Assembly (NCBI GenBank): GCA_965206675.1
Contig: CBDBKL010000006.1
Location: 1-64,000 of the forward strand
From: CBDBKL01 sp965206675
GTDB lineage: Bacteria > Bdellovibrionota > Bdellovibrionia > Bdellovibrionales > JAKFYE01
Reading direction: 5' to 3'
DNA: 64,000 nt
The notes under the pieces were generated by a model. The model saw nothing but the letters and a program-made list of their open reading frames with translations, had not been told where the DNA came from and made no database searches. Below are positions 1 through 9,023 of the stretch, piece by piece. The stretch's first letter is position 1. Each line of letters starts with the position of its first letter. The position numbers and the translations under genes are program-made.

Positions 1-2196
1 ATTGACGATTCTGTTTTTGGTGTGCTTGTTCAGTACCCTACCACATATGGAGATATTAATAATTATTCTGAGCTATTTGACTCCGTCCATAGTGTAGGCG
101 GACTGTGTATTATGGCCGCTGATCTTTTAGCTCTCACCCTTCTTAAACCTCCTGGAGAATGGGGTGCTGATATTGCTGTTGGAAACACTCAACGTTTTGG
201 AGTGCCATTGGGGTTTGGAGGACCCCATGCCGGTTACTTTGCGACAAAGACAGAGTTTAAACGCATGATACCTGGAAGAATCGTAGGTGTTTCTGTCGAC
301 AGTCGCAAAAACAAAGCCTATCGGTTAGCACTACAAACCCGTGAACAGCATATCCGTCGAGAAAAAGCGACGAGTAATATATGTACGTCTCAAGTTCTTC
401 TTGCGATTATGGCAAGCTTCTATGCCATATACCACGGACCAAAACGCTTAAAAAAAATCGCCCAACGCATTTATAATCTTACAAGCACTTTGAAGAAAAG
501 TTTGGAATCAAAAGGTTTTTCCATTTGCAATAAGCAATACTTTGACACCCTAACGATAAAAGTTTCCCCTGCGCAGAAGGAAAAAATCTTAAGCCGCAAA
601 ATAAATTTACGTCAAGACCAACCAGAAACTCTAGGTGTAAGCCTTGATGAAACAACGACTCTTGATGATCTACAACATCTCATTGACGTTTTTTCAGAAG
701 AGAGCACTTCCATTTCAGTATCCACTTCTGATTCAATATCTAAAGAATTTCATCGCACCTCGAATTTTCTTTCTCATAAAGTTTTTAATTCTTACCACTC
801 AGAGACAGAGCTTTTACGGTATATGACTCGTCTACAATCAAAAGATCTTTCTCTGACGTCTTCAATGATTCCTCTCGGGTCATGCACAATGAAACTCAAT
901 GCCGCTTCTGAAATGCTACCTGTGAGTTGGCCAGAAATTTCCAAACTTCATCCTTTTATTCCCTCGTCTCAAACCAAAGGTTATCTGCGTCTTTTTAAAG
1001 ATTTAGAATCCTGGTTGTCAGACATCACAGGTTTTAAAAGTGTTTCACTACAACCTAATGCCGGATCTCAGGGAGAGTTAGCCGGTTTATTAATTATAAG
1101 ACAATTTTTTAAAAATAATTCTCAATCTCATCGCAATATTGTTCTTATTCCTCAATCAGCCCATGGAACCAATCCCGCCAGCGCGACACTGTCTGGTTTT
1201 CAATCTGTTTCTGTGGAGTGTGATGAAAATGGAAATATTGATCTTGAAGATTTGAATAAAAAAGCTCAGGAGCACTCTAAAAACTTAGGGGCTTTAATGA
1301 TCACGTACCCATCCACTCACGGTGTTTTTGAAGAAAATATCAAAGAGGTTTGTGCTGTTATTCACAACCATGGCGGACAGGTGTACATGGATGGTGCGAA
1401 CATGAATGCACAGATGGGGTTGTGTCGACCGGCGGAATATGGAGCAGATGTTTGTCATTTGAATTTGCATAAGACATTTTGTATTCCCCATGGGGGTGGT
1501 GGACCTGGAATGGGTCCCATTGCTGTTGCTTCTCATTTAATCGAATATCTTCCAGGCCACAGCGTTTATGGTTTAGGTACAAAAGAAAGTTTAACGGCCG
1601 TCTCAGCAGCTCCTTGGGGTAGTCCGAGTATTTTACCGATTTCTTGGATGTATATTGCTATGATGGGAGCAGAGGGTTTAAAGAAAAGTTCTGAAATCGC
1701 TATTTTAAATGCCAACTATATCGTTCATCGTTTAAAGAGTTCTTACGAAATTCTCTATACGGGTACAAAGGGATATGTGGCTCATGAATGCATTATTGAT
1801 CTTCGAGCCTTTCAACCTCTTGTAACGGTAGAGGATGTGGCTAAGCGTTTGATGGACTATGGATTTCATGCTCCCACGGTGGCTTTTCCTGTACCGGGAA
1901 CAATGATGATTGAACCCACAGAGAGTGAATCGAAAGCGGAGCTAGATCGTTTTTGTGAGGCCATGATAGAAATACGAAAAGAAATTGAAGATGTAGTGAA
2001 CGGAAAAAAAGAAAACAATCTTTTAAAACTGGCTCCGCATACAGTAGAGGATATTTGTAGTGAGTGGGATCGGCCTTATTCACGAAAACAGGCCGTTTAT
2101 CCTTTAGATTGGGTTAAGGAGAGAAAATTCTGGCCTGCTGTTAACCGGATTGACAATCCCTATGGGGATCGTCATTTATTCTGCACCTGTGAATAA
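1..2196 (+). CDS. gcvP: Glycine dehydrogenase (decarboxylating), P-protein, 5' truncated by window edge
   Basis: PLP-dependent P-protein of the glycine cleavage system, which decarboxylates glycine and passes the aminomethyl group to the lipoyl arm of GcvH. The reading frame is open from base 1, so the true start lies outside; about 731 C-terminal residues are visible. Both halves of the single-chain enzyme are present: an N-terminal-type half with the GVPLGFGGPHAGYFA segment, then a C-terminal-type half with SMIPLGSCTMK and the PLP-lysine motif NLHKTFCIPHGGGGPG (Lys codon at 1471). A full single-chain GcvP has about 950 residues, so roughly a quarter is missing. It is therefore the fused type, not the split GcvPA/GcvPB type. 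The gene ends in an intact C-terminus before a 130-bp gap and the convergent maiA. Confidence 0.96.
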   Translation: MDDSVFGVLVQYPTTYGDINNYSELFDSVHSVGGLCIMAADLLALTLLKPPGEWGADIAVGNTQRFGVPLGFGGPHAGYFATKTEFKRMIPGRIVGVSVDSRKNKAYRLALQTREQHIRREKATSNICTSQVLLAIMASFYAIYHGPKRLKKIAQRIYNLTSTLKKSLESKGFSICNKQYFDTLTIKVSPAQKEKILSRKINLRQDQPETLGVSLDETTTLDDLQHLIDVFSEESTSISVSTSDSISKEFHRTSNFLSHKVFNSYHSETELLRYMTRLQSKDLSLTSSMIPLGSCTMKLNAASEMLPVSWPEISKLHPFIPSSQTKGYLRLFKDLESWLSDITGFKSVSLQPNAGSQGELAGLLIIRQFFKNNSQSHRNIVLIPQSAHGTNPASATLSGFQSVSVECDENGNIDLEDLNKKAQEHSKNLGALMITYPSTHGVFEENIKEVCAVIHNHGGQVYMDGANMNAQMGLCRPAEYGADVCHLNLHKTFCIPHGGGGPGMGPIAVASHLIEYLPGHSVYGLGTKESLTAVSAAPWGSPSILPISWMYIAMMGAEGLKKSSEIAILNANYIVHRLKSSYEILYTGTKGYVAHECIIDLRAFQPLVTVEDVAKRLMDYGFHAPTVAFPVPGTMMIEPTESESKAELDRFCEAMIEIRKEIEDVVNGKKENNLLKLAPHTVEDICSEWDRPYSRKQAVYPLDWVKERKFWPAVNRIDNPYGDRHLFCTCE

Positions 2197-2329
2197 ATCT
2201 AAACGCTCCGCTTTTTAAAATAGTCTTTTAAAAACGACAAGCAGTCTCCGAACTTTTTTGCTCGTCAGAGCTGCTTTCTTGAACAAACCCTCTCTTCTCG
2301 AAGAGATTCTACTCTTTCAATAATACCAA

Positions 2330-2962
2330 TTATTTTGGCGTGTCGGGTTGATTGGAAGGGTGTGCTTTTTTAAAAGGCTCTAGTGCAATACATTTTTCAT
2401 ATACCGAAGTGATTTTTGAAAATGGTGTCATATCCACATTAAACCTTTCAGCATTATAAACCTGCGGAATAAGAAAAGCGTCAGCCGCAGTTAATTCATC
2501 CCCACACGAAAATTCTCCCCCTTGCATTTCATTTTCAAAAGCTTGAAATCCCCTTTGTATCCAATATGTACTCCAATCCGTTTTGTCTCCTCCCAGTTCT
2601 TCGATTTTTTTTAAAACAGAAAGATTCTGCAAGGGTTGAATTCCAGAATTAACAACTTCACATAGCTTTATAACATGACATCGAGCTTCTATATCTTTTG
2701 GCAAAAGATTGGGGTCTGGAAAAAGAGCTTCAAGGTATTCAATAATAGCTAGAGACTGTGCTAGGGGGTATCCATTATGAACAATAGTGGGAACCTGTGC
2801 CATAGGATTAATCTTCCCATAGTCCTTTGCATATTGTTCTCCACCATCCTTTAAAAGATGAAGAGCCTTATATTCATAGGGTATATTTTTAATCTCCAAA
2901 GCAATACGCACTCTATAGGCTGATGAACTTCTATAATATGAATAAAGTGTAATGGGTTCCAT
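2330..2962 (-). CDS. maiA: Maleylacetoacetate isomerase (zeta-class glutathione S-transferase)
   Basis: Glutathione-dependent cis-trans isomerisation of maleylacetoacetate to fumarylacetoacetate in tyrosine/homogentisate degradation. The 210-residue protein has the usual length. The N-terminal thioredoxin-like domain carries the zeta-class motif SSSAYRVRIAL near residues 12-22, followed by the cis-proline segment MAQVPTIV and the glutathione-contact segment LAQSLAIIEYLE. The C-terminal helical domain has the typical CEVVNSGIQPLQN segment. The neighbour across a repeat-bearing gap is a divergent fumarylacetoacetase-family gene, the next enzyme of the pathway, which supports the assignment. Confidence 0.93.
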   Translation of the reverse strand: MEPITLYSYYRSSSAYRVRIALEIKNIPYEYKALHLLKDGGEQYAKDYGKINPMAQVPTIVHNGYPLAQSLAIIEYLEALFPDPNLLPKDIEARCHVIKLCEVVNSGIQPLQNLSVLKKIEELGGDKTDWSTYWIQRGFQAFENEMQGGEFSCGDELTAADAFLIPQVYNAERFNVDMTPFSKITSVYEKCIALEPFKKAHPSNQPDTPK

Positions 2963-3115
2963 ATATCCCTTTCATAGGGTGTACTGCATTTTCCTCTCTT
3001 ATATAAACAGTGCATTTTAATCTGTGATTCCAAAAAGTTCAAGATTTCGCCATTTTCCTATCCCACCTTTGCTCGATATATGTCTTATGCTTTAAAGAAC
3101 TGCACTTTGAAAGTC

Positions 3116-3308
3116 AGAGAGAGCTTTTCTCAAGGCTTCCAAAGCCTCAAACAATTCTGAGGGCCGCAGCTCGTCTCTCCGCCGAAGGCTAAAAGCGATT
3201 AGCTAAATAACGCTCGACTCAATCGAGCTTAGAACAAACGGTCTTTAACGGAGATACGCCCTGCGCCTCAGAAAACTCGTTTTGAAATCCTTGAGAAAAG
3301 CTCTCTCT
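3116..3308 (-). repeat. Family A structured repeat, copy 1 (expanded apical loop)
   Basis: Lies in the 414-bp gap between maiA and the FAH gene. Outer arms 3116-3135 and 3289-3308 are perfect 20-bp inverted repeats (AGAGAGAGCTTTTCTCAAGG and its complement). Inside, on the minus strand, is the family core: CTGAGG pairing with CCTCAG, CGCAG pairing with CTGCG, and the GGGCGTATCTCC motif. The apical TCTCCC-GAAG-GGGAGA hairpin of the other copies is here opened by an insertion of about 70 bp (roughly 3180-3250). It is inverted relative to the copies at 46.1, 48.7 and 51.7 kb. The rest of the gap shows nothing further except the FAH ribosome binding site. Confidence 0.85.
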
Positions 3309-3376
3309 GAAAACTTGTCAAAATGTGCTCCCTATGACAACTTAGAGTTCATTATTTGGCTATATTAAGGAGATTT

Positions 3377-4358
3377 ATGAAATTAGGATCACTGAAATCA
3401 ACTTCATCGTTAGATGGTATACCTGTCCTTGTCAGTCGTGATGGGCGTTTTGCTGTCAAAGTGAACGACCAAGTGTCTTCATTAAGAGAAGCCCTCGAAA
3501 ATTGGCAAAGAATAAAACCTCAGTTGGAAAAAACATATAAAGAATTAAATGACAGTGAGATAAAAAATTCTTTTCCTGTAAACATCAACGATTTTCATTC
3601 ACCACTGCCGAGATCATTTGGTTGGGCAGATGGCTCTGCTTTTATTCATCATATTCGTTTAGTTCGAAAAGCACGCAATGCGGAACCCCCTGAAACTTTA
3701 ATGACAGTGCCACTTATGTATCAAGGAGGCAGTGACACATTCTTAGCTCCCACAGATGATATTCCAGTTATTGATGAAGCCTTTGGAGTCGATCTAGAGG
3801 GAGAGATAGCTGTTGTGACTGACGATGTTCCTATGGGCGTCACACCCGATGAAGCCCTCAAACACATTCAGCTCTTTATGCTTTGCAATGATATTTCGTT
3901 ACGCGGATTAATACCCGGTGAATTGGCTCAGGGCTTTGGATTTTTTCAATCTAAACCCAGTTCTTCATTTAGTCCCTTTGCTGTAACGCCTGATGAATTA
4001 GAAGAATCTTTTAAAGAAGGGCGCGTGCATTTACCTCTGTTATCAGAACTTAACGGAAAGTTTTTTTGGCAACCCAGATGCCGGTGCTATGCACTTTCAC
4101 TTTGGTGAATTAATTGCTCACGCCGCACGCACACGCAGACTTTCTGCAGGATATATTGTAGGAAGCGGCACAGTTTCCAATGAAGATCCTTCTCGGGGAA
4201 GCAGTTGTTTAGCAGAAAAAAGGATGATTGAAAAAATAAATACAGAAAAAATCACCACACCGTTTTTAAAACCTGGCGATACGGTAAAAATAGAAATGAA
4301 AAACAACAATGGAGAAGACATATTTGGTACGATTTTTCAAAAAGCCATTAAGATTTAA
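3377..4358 (+). pseudogene. Fumarylacetoacetate hydrolase family gene, frameshifted
   Basis: Would hydrolyse fumarylacetoacetate to fumarate and acetoacetate, the step after MaiA. Start chosen at ATG 3377 because AAGGAG (3367-3372) sits 4 bp upstream and family members begin MKLxSLK. The first part reads to residue ~229 (...SELNGKFF), then a run of seven T (4061-4067) shifts the frame. With six T the protein continues GNPDAGAMHFHFGELIAHA and the FAH hallmark AARTRRLSAGYIVGSGTVSN, ending at 4358. The joined product is about 326 residues, normal for bacterial members. Single homopolymer frameshift: a sequencing error, a fresh pseudogene or slippage are all possible. The family call is firm; the exact substrate is inferred from the maiA neighbour. 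Confidence 0.85.
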
Positions 4359-4391
4359 AGAATCTTTAGGTTCAAGGCAACTTAATTTGTT

Positions 4392-5384
4392 TTATCTATT
4401 TTTCTTTTTTTGAAGTTTTTGAAGTTTGAGCTTCGATAAACCAGTAGCTTTTTCAATTGTATCAAGATCAAATCCATTCTCTAACATTCTGTAAACAATT
4501 TGATGAAGTTCTTCTTGCTTTCCTTTTTCTATTCCTTTTTCTATTCCCTTTGCTATTCCTTCTTTTAGCCCGTGTTTAATTCCTTCTTGTCTTCCTAGTT
4601 TTAGTCCCGCTTTTCTACCTGCTTTTAATCCCCTTTTCATTCCCACTTCACGAGCCCAAGCTTTCTCAGCTTTTTCATCACTAATAGCTTTAAGACGATC
4701 CTCTTCCTGCCACCTCAACTTATCCTCTAACGACATATCCTTTAAAAGTCCCATAGCTTTCCTCATCTCCTTATTCTTCTGAGCCAACTGCTCTAATTCA
4801 CTCTCTTTTATTTGACTTGAATGTCTAATAATATAGCACCAATAGTCCCTTAAATCAATTAAACTCTCTATATTCGTTTTAAACTTAGAAAGCTCTACAA
4901 ACACTATCTTTAAATCTCTGTTGAGACAAAAATGTGGCTCTTTATCTGAGAGTAGAGAAAAGCTAGTCACAACGTCTTGAGTTTCTTTAAACATTGAAAA
5001 TTCAGTAAAGATCAATGAGTACGTGGGGTGAAGTTTTTCATATTCTTTTCCCTGTTTGAAACCTTCCGTATAAAGCCTGGCCCAGTAGAACAGGATTCTA
5101 GACAGAAAGCCTTTCTTGTAGGCAGATTGCATTTCAACGTTGATTTTCTCGCCTGTGTTTAGTTCCAGTTTCAGATCCAAGATGATTTGTTTTTTCTTTT
5201 CGACTTCAGGTGGGATCTCAGGGTTTAGGATATCAATTTTTTCAATATCTTTATCTGAGGGAAGAGGAAGAAAGGTTTTCAGTAAAGAGCGAAGAAGGCT
5301 TTTATCTCTTGTAAAATAAGTCTTAAACATCAAATCTTGACTGAGTTTAATATAAGATTGTTTCTTGTTTTTCATTTTACCCAT
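4392..5384 (-). CDS. Rpn family recombination-promoting nuclease / PD-(D/E)XK transposase-like protein
   Basis: 330 residues. The N-terminus has the family's 'L-S-x-D-x-M-F-K' opening, then a PD-(D/E)XK core with Asp70 (ILDLKLEL) and Glu84-x-Gln86 (INVEMQ). Known relatives (Rpn/YhgA, PDDEXK_2) promote RecA-independent recombination in E. coli. The C-terminus (about 255-300) is a low-complexity charged stretch of short G-[IL]-[KE]-x-G repeats, common in this family and prone to expansion. Start: GGAGG lies just before two in-frame ATGs (5384 and 5375); the second has the better spacing. No inverted repeats of a conventional IS were seen at its edges, so I do not call an insertion sequence. Confidence 0.85.
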   Translation of the reverse strand: MGKMKNKKQSYIKLSQDLMFKTYFTRDKSLLRSLLKTFLPLPSDKDIEKIDILNPEIPPEVEKKKQIILDLKLELNTGEKINVEMQSAYKKGFLSRILFYWARLYTEGFKQGKEYEKLHPTYSLIFTEFSMFKETQDVVTSFSLLSDKEPHFCLNRDLKIVFVELSKFKTNIESLIDLRDYWCYIIRHSSQIKESELEQLAQKNKEMRKAMGLLKDMSLEDKLRWQEEDRLKAISDEKAEKAWAREVGMKRGLKAGRKAGLKLGRQEGIKHGLKEGIAKGIEKGIEKGKQEELHQIVYRMLENGFDLDTIEKATGLSKLKLQKLQKKKNR

Positions 5385-5519
5385 GCCCTCCAGTTTTACT
5401 CACCGAAGACTCTGTAAAACTCAGACGATCTCCTTAAAGGTGAGCGAATCAAACAAAGGTAAAAGCAAAGAGCATACCCACCTGAGAACTAAAATAATAA
5501 ACTCTCAGGGAATAAAGTG

Positions 5520-5534
5520 GTCCGGTATTCGGAC
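5520..5534. promoter_or_regulatory. Palindrome GTCCG-N5-CGGAC upstream of bicupin gene
   Basis: Perfect 5-bp inverted repeat (GTCCG GTATT CGGAC) in the 227-bp gap between the divergent Rpn-like gene and the bicupin gene, about 78 bp before the latter's ATG. A near-identical site, GTCCG AGATA CGGAC, occurs at 22071-22085. Could be an operator or a short hairpin; the function is inferred only from position and recurrence. Confidence 0.4.
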
Positions 5535-5611
5535 ATCGGACTCAAAAAAACTTGCATTCTTTATAAATTCACTTTGTCTAATTTAAAAAATTAGTTACAT
5601 TTAGTGTGCAG

Positions 5612-6436
5612 ATGAAAACTAAAATATCCCTAATTATAACAATGGTTTTTTCTATGAATATTTTAACTCATGCTAGCCCCTCACAAATAGATTGTTTTGG
5701 TCCTTTTAAAAAAAATTGGGCGAATGAAAGTTATAAAGTCTGGGACCACAAAATGAGCACAACAGCTATAAAAACGTTGGTTGATAGAAGCACCATGGAC
5801 CTCTCTAAACACTCACGCTCTGGAATCATGATGGGAGCAGCCAAAATCACAGAAGATATTCCTCTCCATCAACACGAAGAAACAGAAATTTATTATGTTC
5901 TAAAAGGAAAGGGACGTACCTTTTTAACAACTCTACAGGGACGCTATACATTTGACATAGAGGCAGGAAGTTTTCTCTATTTACCATCGAGAATGCCACA
6001 CTATACGAAGGCTCACCCTGGCACTCCACTGGAACTTCTTTATATTTTTCCACAAGATTCCCTAGGAAATGTGCAATATGTTTTTGATGGCTCACTTGAA
6101 CTTAGTACAGAAAGCCCTATTGTTGGTAAACTATCTCTTCCTAAAAGCTACCCCTCTGAAGTGCTAGAACGCACATTAGTCGATACAAGGAGAAAGACAG
6201 AAACCCATCCCACTGGACAAGTTATGAAACAGTTTCGTATGCCGACTGAAAGACAAGTTGATAACTTTGCAGCAAGCAATAGCATACTTTTTATTAGACA
6301 AGGAGAAGGCACTATAAATATTCATGGTGAAAACTTTCCGATTCAAAATGGAGAATATCTCTACTTAGAAAAAGGCACCTCTTATTCTCTTCAAAGTGGA
6401 AATTCTCAAGGACTAGATGTTCTTATTTTTCAATAA
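5612..6436 (+). CDS. Exported bicupin protein
   Basis: About 274 residues with an N-terminal signal peptide (MKTKISLIITMVFSMNILTHA). Two cupin barrels follow. The first has metal-ligand motif H86-x-H88 in PLHQHEETEIYYVLKGKG, then a second conserved histidine in RMPHYTKA; the second barrel (SILFIRQGEGTINIHGENF...) has lost most histidines. The substrate is unknown. Start set at ATG 5612 rather than the GTG two codons upstream because the signal peptide is then canonical. No strong ribosome binding site is visible. It reads in the same direction as the PhoX-like gene 120 bp downstream. Confidence 0.75.
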   Translation: MKTKISLIITMVFSMNILTHASPSQIDCFGPFKKNWANESYKVWDHKMSTTAIKTLVDRSTMDLSKHSRSGIMMGAAKITEDIPLHQHEETEIYYVLKGKGRTFLTTLQGRYTFDIEAGSFLYLPSRMPHYTKAHPGTPLELLYIFPQDSLGNVQYVFDGSLELSTESPIVGKLSLPKSYPSEVLERTLVDTRRKTETHPTGQVMKQFRMPTERQVDNFAASNSILFIRQGEGTINIHGENFPIQNGEYLYLEKGTSYSLQSGNSQGLDVLIFQ

Positions 6437-6557
6437 AATGTCCTACTAAATCTAGTTGTTATTTTATAAACTCAGCAATGCTTTTTATTTCTTTTATCTC
6501 ACCTATACTCCCACAATCCAACTTGACGTTTTCACATAAAATAGATAAACTCTAGTA

Positions 6558-8153
6558 ATGGATAAAAAGCTAAAATCTCGTCGTGAATTTTTAGAATTTT
6601 TGGGTTATTCAGCTTTAGCTTCTTCCTTACCTATATCATTATATGCAAAAAGCCCCGCTCCAACACTCAAGAAGATGTTACCCTTTCAACCGCTTTCTCT
6701 TTCTAAAAAAGATGAGTTTCAATTGGCTGGAGGTTTTTCAACCTATTCTGTTTTAAAATGGAATGAGCCCATCAATAATAGAGGCGAGCTCTTTGGTTAC
6801 AACAATGATTATATTGGTTTTATTCCCCATCTTTTAAATGAGGGGACGCTGTGGGTAAATCATGAGACCTCTCATCCTTTTTTAGTCCATGGAGAAGATG
6901 GTTATAAAAAGAACTCAAAGGATAGAATTGACATAGAGAGAAAAACTGTAGGTGGCAGTCTTTTGAGGATAAAAAAGAAAAGTGGCAAATGGTCTTTGGA
7001 TAAATCACATTCGATAAACAGTCGGTACGATGCAACGACACCGATACCCTTTGCATGGAGTCGTGCTATACGAGGAAAACGAAGTGCTATTGGAACTTTA
7101 GCAAATTGTTCTGGCGGAATTACACCCTGGGGTACATTTTTAACTTGTGAGGAAAACTACGATATTGCCTATGGGGATGTGGATTATTCTTCTGGACGAC
7201 GTGTTGTAAATTATAGAAAAAAAAGAGAGGGAGTTATGCCATGGCATACATTTTATCCCCTTCCTCCGGAACACTATGGCTGGGTTGTGGAGATTAACCC
7301 TCGTAGTAAGAGAGCAAAGAAGTTAGTTGGTCTTGGGCGTTTTGCACATGAGGGGGCACTGGTTGTTAAAGCACCTGATTCTCGTACTGTTGTCTATATG
7401 GGAGATGATGCTTACGATCAGTTTATCTACAAATACATTGCTAAAAATAGGGATGCTTTACGAGGTGGTACACTTTATGTGGCTGACACGAAAAATGGCC
7501 GATGGTTAAGTTTAAATTATAGAAAGCAGCCTATTTTGTTAAAACATTTTAACAGTCAGACGGATGTTATGATTCAAACACGCAAGGCTGCAAAATTATT
7601 AGGGGCGACGCCTCAAGATCGACCAGAGGGAATAGCCAGAAATCCAAAGACAGGGGATATTATTGTAGCTTTGACAAAAGGCAGAGATAATCCTTATGGG
7701 TCTTTATTAAAAATAAAAGAAAAGAATAATGATCCTCATTCTTTAGAATTTACCTCTTCCACCTTACTGACTGGAGATGCCAAATCGGGATCAGCATGCC
7801 CTGATAATGTGATATTTGATCGCAAAGGAAACTTATGGTTTACAACGGATGTCGACACTAGAACTTTAGGAAAGGGACCTTACAAGGATGTACCCTGCAA
7901 TGGTCTTTTTTATGTTTCCATGTCTGGTGATCAGGCCGGTGTGCCCCTATGTGTAGCGACAGCTCCTATTGAGGCCGAGTTAACTGGCCCTTGTATTATT
8001 GATAATGAGACTCTATTGATTTCGGTTCAACATCCGGGGATTGATTCTCGCCCTGGAAAAATCACAAGCCACTGGCCAGATGGTGGAAATAGTATTCCCA
8101 AACCCTGTGTTATGGCTATTACAGGCTCTGCAATGAGAACTTTATTAAGCTAG
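6558..8153 (+). CDS. PhoX-like (DUF839) protein with Tat signal
   Basis: 531 residues. The N-terminus is a twin-arginine signal (SRREFLEFLG, Arg8-Arg9, then a hydrophobic stretch and an AxA-like end), so export of a folded metalloprotein is likely. The body matches the PhoX/DUF839 beta-propeller family: NHETSHPF, GTFLTCEENYD, GRFAHEGALV, VYMGDDAYDQFIYKY, PEGIARNPKTGDIIVALT and CPDNVIFDRKGNLWFTTD are typical. Characterised relatives are Ca/Fe alkaline phosphatases; many family members are uncharacterised, so phosphatase activity is inferred. Confidence 0.85.
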   Translation: MDKKLKSRREFLEFLGYSALASSLPISLYAKSPAPTLKKMLPFQPLSLSKKDEFQLAGGFSTYSVLKWNEPINNRGELFGYNNDYIGFIPHLLNEGTLWVNHETSHPFLVHGEDGYKKNSKDRIDIERKTVGGSLLRIKKKSGKWSLDKSHSINSRYDATTPIPFAWSRAIRGKRSAIGTLANCSGGITPWGTFLTCEENYDIAYGDVDYSSGRRVVNYRKKREGVMPWHTFYPLPPEHYGWVVEINPRSKRAKKLVGLGRFAHEGALVVKAPDSRTVVYMGDDAYDQFIYKYIAKNRDALRGGTLYVADTKNGRWLSLNYRKQPILLKHFNSQTDVMIQTRKAAKLLGATPQDRPEGIARNPKTGDIIVALTKGRDNPYGSLLKIKEKNNDPHSLEFTSSTLLTGDAKSGSACPDNVIFDRKGNLWFTTDVDTRTLGKGPYKDVPCNGLFYVSMSGDQAGVPLCVATAPIEAELTGPCIIDNETLLISVQHPGIDSRPGKITSHWPDGGNSIPKPCVMAITGSAMRTLLS

Positions 8154-8244
8154 TTAAATCAAACGTTCCGACCTGGGCGATAACTTTGTTTCCATTCCAG
8201 TTGGATATAAAATGCAATCGTCTATAAACATGTTATTAATAAGT

Positions 8245-8369
8245 AAAATCAAAGACCTAGGGTATAAATTAATTTCAATATAGGGAAGTAACCTTTTCAC
8301 TTCTTTGGGAGCGATTCGATTCCTATAGATCTATAGATTATAATCAGCTACGAATGAATCTATCTAAAG
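8245..8369 (+). repeat. Duplicated leader, copy 1 (upstream of decayed paralogue)
   Basis: This 125-bp block is nearly the same as 11155-11280, including AGTAACCTTTTCACTTCTTT and GATTCGATTCCTATAGA-like segments. Each copy ends about 35 bp before a gene for a secreted protein of the same family, so it is a shared promoter/5' leader. GAAGT...ACTTC can form a small hairpin. The rest of the 8154-8405 gap shows no gene. Confidence 0.7.
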
Positions 8370-8405
8370 TCGTTTTTTATTAAAAAGGAATCAAAGTTAC
8401 TTTTT

Positions 8406-8947
8406 ATGAACCCACTGTCATCTATTTCTCTACGATTACTCCTTTCCATCATCTTATTGGGATCTTCTTTCTCCAATCTTCATGCACAAATACAAACAGA
8501 GCCTTTGATACCGAACCATATGAACAAAACGGCTTTAGACATTGCTATTGAAAATGATTTCATGGCTGGATGCTATCAAAGGATTTCTCTTTAAATTCAT
8601 TTATGCAACAAAGAATTTTTGAACGCATCAAAGAGATTATTGAATTTAAAGATCCCGAACTATTACAACAATTATTTGTACAAGCTTTCCCCAATTTTTA
8701 TTGGCGTGGCTTATGGGATTTAGTAAAGAGATCGATAGAAGTGGCGATTGAACTTCAAGACCACAAAACTATCAAAGAAATTGAAAAAAGGTTCTTTTTG
8801 AAATATGAATTTGAAAACGCTCCGAGTGAATTTGAAACCATCAAACATTTAATTCATGAATTTAACCGTAACAGCAATAGGCAATGGGGGAAATTAAACT
8901 CCCGTTTTCAGGCTGCCATTGCCCCTTCCGATACATCTTGTTTTTAA
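8406..8947 (+). pseudogene. Decayed paralogue of the ankyrin/917-residue secreted protein family
   Basis: Two overlapping frames (8406-8594 and 8570-8947) hold parts of one gene. The first encodes a signal peptide (LRLLLSIILLGSSFSNLHAQ) and a fragment LIPN...KTALDIAIE, which matches the ankyrin end LIPNNSGQTALDIATE of the gene at 10653. The second encodes a C-terminus (IKHLIHEFNRNSNRQWGKL, then a PSDTSCF end) that matches the end of the 11313 gene (IKTLLHEFFNDGNRNWAKL). So it is an internally deleted and frameshifted chimera of the two genes downstream, still carrying the family leader. Confidence 0.7.
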
Positions 8948-9023
8948 ATCCTAACCATAACAATCCCCTCCATCTTATGACTTGTTAAATTTACGTAGCT
9001 TCACCAAACTAGATCACCACAAA

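Noticed and set aside
2197..2329. Bidirectional terminator between gcvP and maiA
   Set aside because: AAGCAG...CTGCTT can pair, but the loop is about 26 nt and no proper T run follows; too weak to list.
4392..5384. Calling an insertion sequence around the Rpn-like gene
   Set aside because: No terminal inverted repeats or target duplications seen at its edges; the family is usually stand-alone.
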